Shown: one piece after another, positions 37,209 to 48,172 of the stretch
How positions within the stretch are numbered: position 1 is the first letter of the stretch
Layout: each line of letters begins with the position of its first letter
NCBI GenBank assembly: GCA_963402885.1
Contig: OY727098.1
Coordinates: forward strand, 9,038,717-9,102,716
Direction: 5' to 3'
Source of the DNA: Antedon bifida
Taxonomy: Eukaryota > Echinodermata > Crinoidea > Comatulida > Antedonidae
Length of the DNA: 64,000 bases
Program-made: the position numbers and the translations under genes
The notes under the pieces: generated by a model
The model's input: only the letters and a program-made list of their open reading frames with translations
Databases searched by the model: none
What the model was told of the DNA's origin: nothing

Positions 37209-40200
37209 TTAATTCTTCTTAGCCCACAAAAATAGTGTATCATGTCGCAGGTATTTATTTCCTCGATTGTTGACGGGAAAGTTCTTGAAGCACCATTCCG
37301 AAGCATCTTCAAACATTTCTGATCGATACTGCTCAGGAACATATTTTATTTGATCAATAATTGTACTTACATATCCTGAAATATCATACAATGAATGTTT
37401 ATGAGTACAAATAATGGCATGAGGATGATGATGATGACATTTACCCAACGAGAGTTCAATGTTTGTTACTGTTAAAATAGGCGGCACTATTGAACGCCAT
37501 GTGACCCACAATCGTACAATCAAATGACAGGAATTTATATTGGTGTTAACTGTTATAAAAATAAGTTTAGTAGTGTACCCATAGGGCTAGGGCTGGATGG
37601 AAGATCAAACCTAATTCCTTTCGTTCTGGTGTCATCATCTCCACCCTTATGTTTGATCCGAATTTCAAATATGAAATTTGGGGCCAAAATGTGAACCCTT
37701 TGGAATAAAATGAAGTAAATATCAAATTTTTATACACTAAATCAATGGTTCATGTCTATGACATTATGCTTACCTTGTAACTCATCTTTACTAAAGATAT
37801 CTAATTCCTCACAGGGTGTATGCAAGTGCCCTTTGACGTCATCAAAGCCTACCGATTTCAACAACTGCGTGTTTTCTTCTAGAGTTAGTGGGTAATATTT
37901 ATTCTCGTACCCCTTCAAGATGAAAAAATGTATTATGTTTTGTTTTTCTTTTGTCTCTTGTCGTGACTAGATGAATAATAATTTAGAAAATCTCAATTAC
38001 AGTATATTATATTTTATTACCGTACCTCAAGATGACGCTTCCATTTGATATGATTTTTCAAGTAATACGGAAGTTCATCATCATTGTGCCCTCGCATTTG
38101 ATTCATAGTACCACCACAAAGAATAAAACACTCTCCACCTTTGCTTAGGCAGTTGTATACATTCTGCAAAGCCTGTCTTTTGTCTTTTACCCAATGCAGT
38201 ACATAAACAGAAACGATCTTGCTAAATTCGCCTTTCCAGTTTGGGTGTGTCTCCAGGCAGTTTGAGATATCTGCAGTTTCATACGATATATTTGCAGCTT
38301 GATGTTTCTGTTTTGCAACATCTATCATTTCTTTTGAAATGTCAAAACCTAAAATGGAAAGAATTAAAACAGCAAATAATTATTTATGTATGTAATTTAT
38401 TTAATTATAAAAGAATTGAACTGCATCGCGACGTCTTTGGTCTTAAGTTTTAATTCTAGCTCAGACCAAGGATATTTAACCACTGAGCTCGACTTGCCAA
38501 GATAGGCTATCGTAACATACTTTGATCTTCGGTTAGGCTTCGACGAACTCGCACAAAGCCGACAAATTCTAGGCTATGTACACCATACGTTGAGTTTGTA
38601 TTACTTTTTAATTGTATTTTAGTACTTTGAAAGGTCCTATGTGTTTGAATGTTTGAATATGAAGTTTAAATAGGCATCTAATTTTTAAATTTGTTTTGAT
38701 CGAATTATAACACACAATCACAACAACAAAATATTTCAGTTTTGACTGTTATTTTAAGTCTTTTATTTCTTTTTCCGTGAATTGAAACTATGCTTACCGT
38801 TAACTTTAAAATTAATTCATAAAATCAGATGTTTATACTTACTATATTGTTATGTTTCCTAAAAATTGCCTTTTATACATATCCTACTTAATTCCGAGAT
38901 TGATTATATTGAAAGTAGGAAGGGTTATGGATTAAAGTTTAAGGCTATCAATACGACTAGTGTACGGACTATGGCTGGTAGCGTTTTGGTACCCACTGGT
39001 GTCTCTTACTAAAAATTTTGGCCAATCGAAAATCAGCCAAGCGTTTTAGGGGGCAGAGACTGATCGTTTGATCTGGCCGAGCTCACAGAGTCCTGTTCTT
39101 AGATTTCCTTGGTTTTACATACTGTAGACTGGCTTTTGGTGGTCGTAGTATAGTCTAATTGCCATTATTATAATTGTCTGCTATCGATAGAAATATCTTC
39201 AGTATTTGTTTCTATTATAATCTTTCTATTATTTTATTTGAATATTCTCAATTCGATGACAAAATTTAAAAGTTTATTCTGAAATTTTATTTTGTGGCTT
39301 ACCAATCCTAGTAAGTAAATCTGTTATTAATCAGGATGAGTGAAATTTAAATCGTTAGAACCACCATTGTCACAATGTCAATGGCACGGTGTCAATTTAA
39401 ACACTAGGTCTGTACATTTAAATCTAATTCACGGTGATGCAGCTTGGATGTGAGGTTTGGGGTTGGTGGTGGTGGTGGTCTAAGGTGGAGTACTCACATA
39501 AAGCGCCCATGTGTGCCAAGGAGATTGCTCGCACACCGCGCGCGCCTCATTTGTGTCCATAACAACACTGGTTTGATACTGTGACAACGAAACAAAACAA
39601 ACGTCTATTAACCTTTGAAAAGCAAGTATATTGTGTTGCTCTCTTCAATAAAAAGTTACTTATATACTGATATCGACTACATCATTTGTTTTATTTTTAA
39701 AATACAATGTCCACATCCAATACAAGGTGAGCAAGACTTTTTTGAAAATCTAAAACTAAATATTTTTGAGTCAGGGGGCTATACCCACGACCTTATAGAT
39801 TTAAGTTCGTGGTTTCAAGTAGTTTCATCCGGACCACAGTTATTAGACAGACAGAGTATCTGACCGAATAAGATTTGTTTGGTTATATGCCTAATGTTAA
39901 TACTAAACGCGTATTTACATTTTAATTTCAAAGAATGTTTGAAATAAATCATATATTTTAAAGAATATTATCATTATTACAGATCTGGACAGAACGCTGG
40001 ATCACATCATCGTGGATCCATAATTAAGCGCATTTGGACGGCTGTCCTTGCGCTATTTTGTGTCAAAGCAGACGACGACAACGATGTCCCATATGAAAAG
40101 GCGAAAGCTAGTAGTGCCAGCAGCAGAAATGATGACAACAGTGTGTCAACAAATAAGAAACCTGATTCCAAGTCTTCTGCTCTCAAGCATCACAGCGTCG

Positions 40201-43200
40201 GTAGGACATCATACAAGACACTTCGAATGATTACAAAGTCTGTCCCAGTAGGTCCACCTCTAGAGGCATATGGAAATGGCTATTCATCAGCACCTGGACG
40301 ACTGTCATTAGGAAGCAGCAGCAGTAGCTGTTATTCGTCTGTTTCTGGACAATTTAGCATTCATTTGGATACCTCTTACAAGTATCTCGATTGCATTCTG
40401 CCTCAAGTACCATATATCGATTCTTCAATCATTACACCTTTAAAAGAACTCGGAAGCGGAAGTTATGGCCGTGTGGACCTAATGGAAATAAGTCATCAAA
40501 TGGTGGCTGTGAAAACTGCATATCTGAACAGCTATGAGGATACACATAAAACGTGGTTGAAACTGTGTATTGAAGCACGGATCATGAAATATCTGGAGAA
40601 CGATTCAATATTTCCACAAGTGTATGGAGTTTTAAGACAGGAAGGAAAGTGTATGATGGCCATGGAGTATGTAACAACACCAGGAGAAGATAAAACAACC
40701 ACATTAGCAGATGCGCTGGAAACTGGCAACTTCAATGCCACCGAGTCAATTGACATTATACTGGTCGTGGCCCAAGGATTAAAGAAAATGCATAGTCTGG
40801 GATTACTACACAACGACTTGGCATCAAGAAATATAGTTGTGTATAATAATGGTGTTAAGACAACCGCAAAAATAATAGATTTTGGGATGGTGTCAGCCAT
40901 TAAGGAGCCCAGGCCTGGAGACATGTACCATAAAGTATTTCAGCAGATGGGAGATACAGTAGCATTTGTAAAAAAATATCCCGACATCGCACCAGAACGC
41001 GCACTGCATGCAGCCCATGATTCCACAGCGACGGATGTGTATGCACTTGGAAACGTCATTAACCAAGTTGCAGACACCATTGGCAGTGATCATATGTCAA
41101 CCCTTAGTAATCTTTGTCAACAACAAGACCCAAACGCAAGACCTACAGTTGACGCCATAATTAAATATCTAAACATGATTCGTCAAGTTCAAATGCTGAC
41201 CAACAATAAGTTCTAATGTTATATTTTTAATGTTTAAGCAGTTGATTTAATAAATATTTTACAATATTAATTTTAAATGTTGTTGTACTTTTAGTTTATA
41301 TGAGTTCAGAATATACATTTAGGATTTAGTAATTTCTCCAAAATATTCACATGACATATATAATAAGTATAATCAAGTACGTACAACGCTTAACTGATAG
41401 ATTTGATCCTGATTGGTTATTAGTCTGTGATGATGTCTTTTCCTAAGCCCTTGAAATATTCATAATTATGCTTTTCAAAAAAACATTAAAAAAGTTTACA
41501 TTTTACCAATACTCAGATTATTAAAACAAAAAAAGTAAAACAACCTAACTTGTCCATATAAACGATCGTTCACCAACGTGTATGCACCACAATGGAGAAA
41601 TAACTTATTAATATTCGCCATGGTACAACAACTTATACCAAATTATAACACACAATCACAACAACAAAATATTTCAGTTTTGACTGTTATTTTAAGTCTT
41701 TTATTTCTTTTTCCGTGAATTGAAATTATGCTTACCGTTAACTTTAAAATTAATTCATAAAATCAGATGTTTATACTCACTATATTGTTATGTTTCCCAA
41801 AAATTGCCTTTTATACATATCCTACTTAATTCCGAGATTGATTATATTGAAAGTAGGAAGGGTTATGGATTAAAGTTTAAGGCTATCAATAAGACTAGTG
41901 TACGGACTATGGTTGGTAGCGTTTTGGTACCCACTGGTGTCTCTTACTAAACAGTTTGGCCAATCGAAAATCAGCCAAGCGTTTAAGGGGGCAGAGACTG
42001 ATCGTTTGATCTGGCTGAGCTCACAGAGTCCTGTTCTTAGATTTCCTTGGTTTTACATACTGTAGACTGACTTTTGGTGGTCGTAGTATAGTCTAATTGC
42101 CATTATTATAATTGTCTGCTATCGATAGAAATATCTTCAGTATTTGTTTCTATTATAATCTTTCTATTATTTTATTTGAATATTCTCAATTCGATGACAA
42201 AATTTAAAAGTTTATTCTGAAATTTTATTTTGTGGCTTACCAATCCTAGTAAGTAAATCTGTTATTAATCAGGATGAGTGAAATTTAAATCGTTAGAACC
42301 ACCATTGTCACAATGTCTATGGCACGGTGTCAATTTAAACACTAGGTCTGTACATTTAAATCTAATTCACGGTGATGCAGCTTGGATGTGAGGTTTGGGG
42401 TTGGTGGTGGTGGTGGTCTAAGGTGGAGTACTCACATAAAGCGCGCATGTGTGCCAAGGAGATTGCTCGCACACCGCGCGCGCCTCATTTGTGTCCATAA
42501 CAACACTGGTTTGATACTGTGACAACGAAACAAAACAAACGTCTATTAACCTTTGAAAAGCAAGTATATTGTGTTGCTCTCTTCAATAAAAAGTTACTTA
42601 TATACTGATATCGACTACATCATTTGTTTTATTTTTAAAATACAATGTCCACATCCAATACAAGGTGAGCAAGACTTTTTTGAAAATCTAAAACTAAATA
42701 TTTTTGAGTCAGGGGGCTATACCCACGACGTTATAGATTTAAGTTCGTGGTTTCAAGTAGTTTCATCCGGACCACAGTTATTAGACAGACAGAGTATCTG
42801 ACCGAATAAGATTTGTTTGGTTATATGCCTAATGTTAATACTAAACGCGTATTTACATTTTAATTTCAAAGAATGTTTGAAATAAATCATATATTTTAAA
42901 GAATATTATCATTATTACAGATCTGGACAGAACGCTGGATCACATCATCGTGGATCCATAATTAAGCGCATTTGGACGGCTGTCCTTGCGCTATTTTGTG
43001 TCAAAGCAGACGACGACAACGATGTCCCATATGAAAAGGCGAAAGCTAGTAGTGCCAGCAGCAGAAATGATGACAACAGTGTGTCAACAAATAAGAAACC
43101 TGATTCCAAGTCTTCTGCTCTCAAGCATCACAGCGTCGGTAGGACATCATACAAGACACTTCGAATGATTACAAAGTCTGTCCCAGTAGGTCCACCTCTA

Positions 43201-44977
43201 GAGGCATATGGAAATGGCTATTCATCAGCACCTGGACGACTGTCATTAGGAAGCAGCAGCAGTAGCTGTTATTCGTCTGTTTCTGGACAATTTAGCATTC
43301 ATTTGGATACCTCTTACAAGTATCTCGATTGCATTCTGCCTCAAGTACCATATATCGATTCTTCAATCATTACACCTTTAAAAGAACTCGGAAGCGGAAG
43401 TTATGGCCGTGTGGACCTAATGGAAATAAGTCATCAAATGGTGGCTGTGAAAACTGCATATCTGAACAGCTATGAGGATACACATAAAACGTGGTTGAAA
43501 CTGTGTATTGAAGCACGGATCATGAAATATCTGGAGAACGATTCAATATTTCCACAAGTGTATGGAGTTTTAAGACAGGAAGGAAAGTGTATGATGGCCA
43601 TGGAGTATGTAACAACACCAGGAGAAGATAAAACAACCACATTAGCAGATGCGCTGGAAACTGGCAACTTCAATGCCACCGAGTCAATTGACATTATACT
43701 GGTCGTGGCCCAAGGATTAAAGAAAATGCATAGTCTGGGATTACTACACAACGACTTGGCATCAAGAAATATAGTTGTGTATAATAATGGTGTTAAGACA
43801 ACCGCAAAAATAATAGATTTTGGGATGGTGTCAGCCATTAAGGAGCCCAGGCCTGGAGACATGTACCATAAAGTATTTCAGCAGATGGGAGATACAGTAG
43901 CATTTGTAAAAAAATATCCCGACATCGCACCAGAACGCGCACTGCATGCAGCCCATGATTCCACAGCGACGGATGTGTATGCACTTGGAAACGTCATTAA
44001 CCAAGTTGCAGACACCATTGGCAGTGATCATATGTCAACCCTTAGTAATCTTTGTCAACAACAAGACCCAAACGCAAGACCTACAGTTGACGCCATAATT
44101 AAATATCTAAACATGATTCGTCAAGTTCAAATGCTGACCAACAATAAGTTCTAATGTTATATTTTTAATGTTTAAGCAGTTGATTTAATAAATATTTTAC
44201 AATATTAATTTCAAATGTGTCTGATTTTTACGAATATAATGTTTAAATAGGCATTTAATTTTTAAAACTGATTTGAAGTTTTTCATTTTTTTTTCTGTGA
44301 ATCTTACCGTTAACCTTCATCTTGACAATGTAGACATTAAAATTCATAAAACCAGATGTTGTTTATACTCACTTTATTATTGTTACCTTTTATACATCTT
44401 CCTTAATTCCAAGACCCTTCCCACTTCAAATATAAATTCAATATAATTAAATTAGGCCATCAATACGTGTACTTACTATGGATGGTACCGTTTTTGTACG
44501 CCAATTGGCCAATCGAAAATCAGTCAAGCGTGTTAGGGGACGAGACTGATCCTTTGATCTGGCCGAGCTCAGCGTCCTGCTGCTCAGCCTAAGTAGGCCT
44601 ACCTGGATCTTTACAATGGTAAAACACTGCTCATACAAGACTTAAACAACCTCTACAAATCCTACGATTCACGAGTCATGATGATACTAAAACACACAGG
44701 TACAAAGTACTGCAAATTTATATTTAAACATTAAAATGATTTTTTTTTTAAATAATGTTCAGAAATGTTATTTTTGTTGCTCCATATTTAATTTCTACTT
44801 ACCAATTACCAACTTAGCTTCCTTGCTCAATCTGTACACTAGATCTCCAGTTCCACATCCAAAATCTAATACTTTGTCATTTGCCTTGACTGCTAAATGT
44901 TTGTGCAAATAATTTCTGTAGCCAGCTTCCATAATTCCTCTATTTTCAGAGTAAATACTAGCTTCTGAAGAATTCAT
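37209..44977 (-). CDS. JHAMT-like class I SAM-dependent methyltransferase, four exons
   Basis: Class I methyltransferases transfer the methyl group of S-adenosylmethionine; this subgroup resembles arthropod juvenile hormone acid O-methyltransferase, although in a non-arthropod the substrate is unknown. Minus-strand exons: 44977-44803, 38348-38026, 37912-37774, 37375-37209 (stop TAA). Phases are consistent and the product is 267 residues, the usual length. Visible motifs: motif I VLDFGCGTGDL (about residues 37-47), FDISKEMIDVA (acidic residue binding the SAM ribose), VSVYVLHWVKD and LSKGGECFILC, then a C-terminal region ending RGNKYLRHDTLFLWAKK. The ATG at 44977 has A at -3; an in-frame ATG at 45040 would add 21 residues and is less likely. 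Intron 1 (6.45 kb) contains two kinase genes on the other strand. Confidence 0.85.
38703..41280. repeat. 2.58 kb direct duplication, unit 1
   Basis: Repeats at 41641-44218 with an offset of 2,938 bp; 360 bp of unduplicated sequence separate the units. About a dozen substitutions are visible in the first 1.1 kb upstream of and around the kinase first exon, and none was noticed in the long coding exon. Each unit holds one complete kinase gene with its upstream region. Confidence 0.95.
39707..41216 (+). CDS. Protein kinase, tandem copy 1 (two exons)
   Basis: Predicted serine/threonine- or dual-type kinase of an invertebrate lineage-specific group. Exon 1 39707-39726 (ATG, seven residues), intron 39727-39982 (GTGAGC..CAG), exon 2 39983-41216 with stop TAA; the join makes Arg and a 417-residue protein. 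A frame opening only at GTG 40143 is an artefact, because the frame continues upstream to the acceptor. After a Ser-rich N-terminus the kinase domain starts near residue 160: GSGSYGRV (164-171), VAVK (Lys 184), Glu 204 in helix C, hinge MEYV, catalytic loop LLHNDLASRN (HND 283-285, Asn 290), DFG 306-308, APE 344-346 and TDVYALG. All catalytic residues are present, but the HRD Arg is Asn. It lies within intron 1 of the methyltransferase gene, on the opposite strand. Confidence 0.88.
41281..41640. other. Spacer between duplication units
   Basis: Sequence not shared by the two units. No ORF or repeat recognised. Confidence 0.4.
41641..44218. repeat. 2.58 kb direct duplication, unit 2
   Basis: Second unit, matching 38703-41280. 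Boundaries are where base-by-base similarity stops (TTAATTTCAAATGTGTCTG here against TTAATTTTAAATGTTGTTG in unit 1). Confidence 0.95.
42645..44154 (+). CDS. Protein kinase, tandem copy 2 (two exons)
   Basis: Exon 1 42645-42664, intron 42665-42920, exon 2 42921-44154. The predicted 417-residue protein is identical to that of copy 1, and antisense translations of the same region are also identical, so few if any silent changes exist in the long exon. Motifs are the same: GSGSYGRV, VAVK, HNDLASRN, DFG, APER. The intron differs by at least one base (39790 against 42728). Both promoters lie within the duplicated segment, so expression is probably similar. The stop is about 650 bp from the donor of methyltransferase exon 1 on the other strand. 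Confidence 0.88.
44228..44600. repeat. Decayed third repeat of the kinase upstream region
   Basis: Matches the first ~400 bp of the duplicated unit (compare 38660-39095) with many substitutions and gaps: TTAAATAGGCAT, TTACCGTTAAC, TTTATAC..CACT, GCCAATCGAAAATCAG, then GATCTGGCCGAGCTCA. The kinase exons are absent. It records an older, larger array or an earlier duplication. Confidence 0.75.
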
Positions 44978-46894
44978 CTTGAAGGATTTAATGACGTCGT
45001 ATCTATAAGTGACGCAATTAATAATATCTCTAACATGCAAGGTACTAGTTGTAATAATAGTAATAATACCAACAATCTAACAAACATGACGCTCGCCTTG
45101 CCAAGATAAGAACTCTAACCGTATTTTGATCTTATGTCTGGCTGCGACAAACATCAACAGTACTGTACTATGTAATGTCGCCTACATATTCTCCGCGGTG
45201 TCAAAAAAGGTTAGAGGGCGTGAAACTGATTGTGTCGCAGCCACAGATAAGCTTCTTTGATCTCCGGAGCTGTAAGATTGCCTTGTAGTATACAAACAAA
45301 TGATGATGCAATCAAATAAGAAAATACAAAACTGATACCTGATATTTTCAGGCCGCACATTGTATTTTTAATTATATATATATATTTAAATTGAATATAG
45401 TTAGTATACCATTCACTAAGAAAATAAATGCCACTCATAGCACATTTTTCACATTAATCAAACGGAAAATGTTTTTACTATAGGCCTATTCGGGAATTCA
45501 ATAAAATTAAACAGTTTAGGAATAGTACTAAGTACTTAGTAGTAAATAAATAACACAATTATACAATGCGCATATCATTATTAAGACATCGCTCCCTGTC
45601 TGCGTCGTACACACACCATAACTGCGACGCCATACCGTAACCGGCACGTTTGGCGCGCCATATACAAGGTATGAGGTTCTCGTCGACAGCCGAAATGGAC
45701 TTAAGCCCAAGCCTCGTACAAATTAATATCGTCTCGCTTCACTTAACTTCCATTTTAGTTTAGTCGGTGTTGATCCGATTGTATAGATCAAAGGCCTAAC
45801 TACTACACATCTTTGTATAGATTGGGGTTTTTACAGAGGAATACATTTGAATGCCAATATGTCTCCTTTATCTTCCTTGAATTGTTTACGTTGAGAGGAA
45901 GGCAATACATTTCTAGAATAAGCACATACTCTACCCACCGAAGCCACCTACCTGTTACAGTAAATCGGTCCAACGGTACAGATGACTTGGTTTATCTGTG
46001 TGTGTGGGTGGCTGCTGCAAAATACCGGTCATATTGGCGGATCAATTTTGGCCACCAAAACAGGTCCAGACTTACTGTTATATGTTGTGCAAAATTGGTC
46101 ATAATATATATTATTCAAAAACGGCTAACAAAAATAGATGGGTTGGCTATATACTTTTCGCCCTAAAAATCACAAATTTAAATACCCCGTATACCACCAA
46201 CACTTTTTCTTCATTTTCTATTTTTATAGCAGAATTTTTCCCAATTCTGTTTGCAACACCATTTTAAGAGAACGATTAGATAAATGTTTTTTTTTTGTCA
46301 TGATTTATGTTACAAATTTTATATTTATGTACATGTAGGCCTACCTAAAAATTGTATCTTAAATATATACCTGTTGTTGAGCTTTAAGGGAACTTATAGG
46401 CTACGTCAGAAACTGTTTAACATCAGACTCAGTACTTCTCCTCCAGGTAAAATAATACAGAAAATGTTGTAAAGAACTCTCAGTCAAGAATCTTTTAATG
46501 TTTAAATATAAATACCCAGGATGATACAAAATTCATGTACAGGCTTTGTATTTGTTTAAATTTAATACAAGTAAAATATATTTATTAATACAGTAAATGA
46601 TCAAAGATATTTCATATTTTAAACTGTGAAAGAGAGGTATCATATATTTCATTAGTATAGAAATTAGAATGTAATTCTTGGGGGTGGTGGAATTTTCAAG
46701 CCAGATCCAGCAAACTTGTAGATTTAAAGACTTGGTTCATTATCCTCATACATGGTAGAATCACCCCTTATTTTTACATACTAAATCATGTACAGTATTG
46801 AGCTTTAAAACGGTATTATACGAGTGCTGGTTGTGCATGCTGTGCATGTCTATATATACAGATCGTTAAAATTGGTCTTTAATTCTAACCATCT
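44978..46894. other. Methyltransferase upstream region and intergenic sequence
   Basis: Contains the methyltransferase 5' flank. Sequence at 45085-45165 (CTTGCCAAGATA, TTTGATCTT) resembles 38485-38580, a probable dispersed repeat. The plus-strand open frame 45813-46166 has no domain I recognise and no intron context. Confidence 0.35.
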
Positions 46895-48150
46895 CAGACC
46901 CTGCAAGAGGGCAGCATCCATTTGACATCCAATATTAGCCCATATCTGCCGAGAACCAAATAACAAAACGAATGCTCTTTGCACAAGCTCGAAAACCATA
47001 TCTGATATCAGACCTATACTGCAAGAAGGCAGCATCCATTTGACATCCAATATTAGACCTATACTGCAAGGCAGCAGCATCCATTTGTAGTCTGATATCA
47101 GACCCATACTGCAAGGCAGCATCCATTTGACATCCAATATTAGACCTATACTGCAAGAAGTCAGCATTCATTTGAAGTCTGATATCAGACCCATACTGCA
47201 AGACAGCATCCGTTTGACATCCAATATTAGACCTATACTGCAAGAAGTCAGCATCCATTTGAAGTCTTATATCAGACCCATACTGCAAGGCAGCATCCGT
47301 TTGACATCCAATATTAGACCTATACTGCAAGAAGTCAGCATCCATTTGAAGTCTTATATCAGACCTATACTGCAAGGCAGCATCCATTTGACATCCAATA
47401 TTAGACCTATACTGCAAGAAGTCAGCATTCATTTGAAGTCTGATATCAGACCCATACTGCAAGGCAGCATCCGTTTGACATCCAATATTAGACCTATACT
47501 GCAAGAAGTCAGCATCCATTTGAAGTCTTATATCAGACCCATACTGCAAGGCAGCATCCATTTGACATCTAATATTAGACCTATACTGCAAGGCAGCATC
47601 CATTTGTAGTCTTATCAGTGATATCAGACCCATTACTGCAAGGCAGCATCCATTTGACATCCAATATTAGACCTATACTGCAAGGCAGCATCCATTTGAC
47701 ATCTGATATTAGACCTATACTGCAAGAAGTCAGCATCCATTTGAAGTCTTATATCAGACCCATACTGCAAGAAGGCAGCATCTATTTGACATCCAATATT
47801 AGACCTATACTGCAAGAAGTCAGCATTCATTTGAAGTCTGATATCAGACCCATACTGCAAGGCAGCATCCATTTGACATCCAATATTAGACCTATACTGC
47901 AAGAAGTCAGCATCCATTTGAAGTCTTATATCAGACCCATACTGCAAGGCAGCATCCATTTGACATCCAATATTAGACCTATACTGTAAGAAGTCAGCAT
48001 CCATTTGAAGTCTTATATCAGACCCATACTGCAAGGCAGCATCCATTTGACATCCAATATTAGACCTATACTGCAAGAAGTCAGCATCCATTTGTAGTCT
48101 GATATTAGACCTATACTGCAAGAAGGCAGCATCCATTTGACATCCAATAT
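46895..48150. repeat. Higher-order minisatellite, 87 bp dimer units
   Basis: About 29 alternating monomers: type A, CAGCATCCATTTGACATCC then AATATTAGACCTATACTGC (about 45 bp), and type B, CAGCATCCATTTGAAGTC then TTATATCAGACCCATACTGC (about 42 bp). A plus B is 87 bp, exactly 29 codons, so long open frames run through the array on both strands (up to 241 codons on the minus strand). I regard those as by-products of the unit length. The array ends 23 bp beyond the GTF2F1 stop codon and so probably forms most of that gene's 3' UTR. Confidence 0.92.
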
Positions 48151-48172
48151 ATACACCCCATTATCACAATCT

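Noticed and set aside
40143-40145. GTG as start codon of a 357-residue kinase.
   Set aside because: The frame is open upstream to a good acceptor at 39981-39982 and joins in phase to a short first exon with an ATG at 39707. GTG starts are not expected in an animal nuclear gene.
40532-41093. Antisense frames of 130 and 66 codons within the kinase gene (and the same in copy 2).
   Set aside because: They are shadows of the kinase coding strand, with no independent motif.
44978-45040. Upstream in-frame ATG (45040) for the methyltransferase.
   Set aside because: It would add 21 residues not typical of the family, whose members start shortly before motif I; the ATG at 44977 has a better context.
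45813-46166. 117-codon plus-strand frame.
   Set aside because: No recognised domain, atypical composition rich in Tyr, Arg and Cys, no exon context; likely chance.
46850-48136. Open frames of up to 241 codons on both strands, which look like repeat proteins.
   Set aside because: They follow the 87 bp tandem array exactly, occur on both strands and in several frames, and have no start context, splice signals or non-repeat domain. The unit length being a multiple of three explains them.
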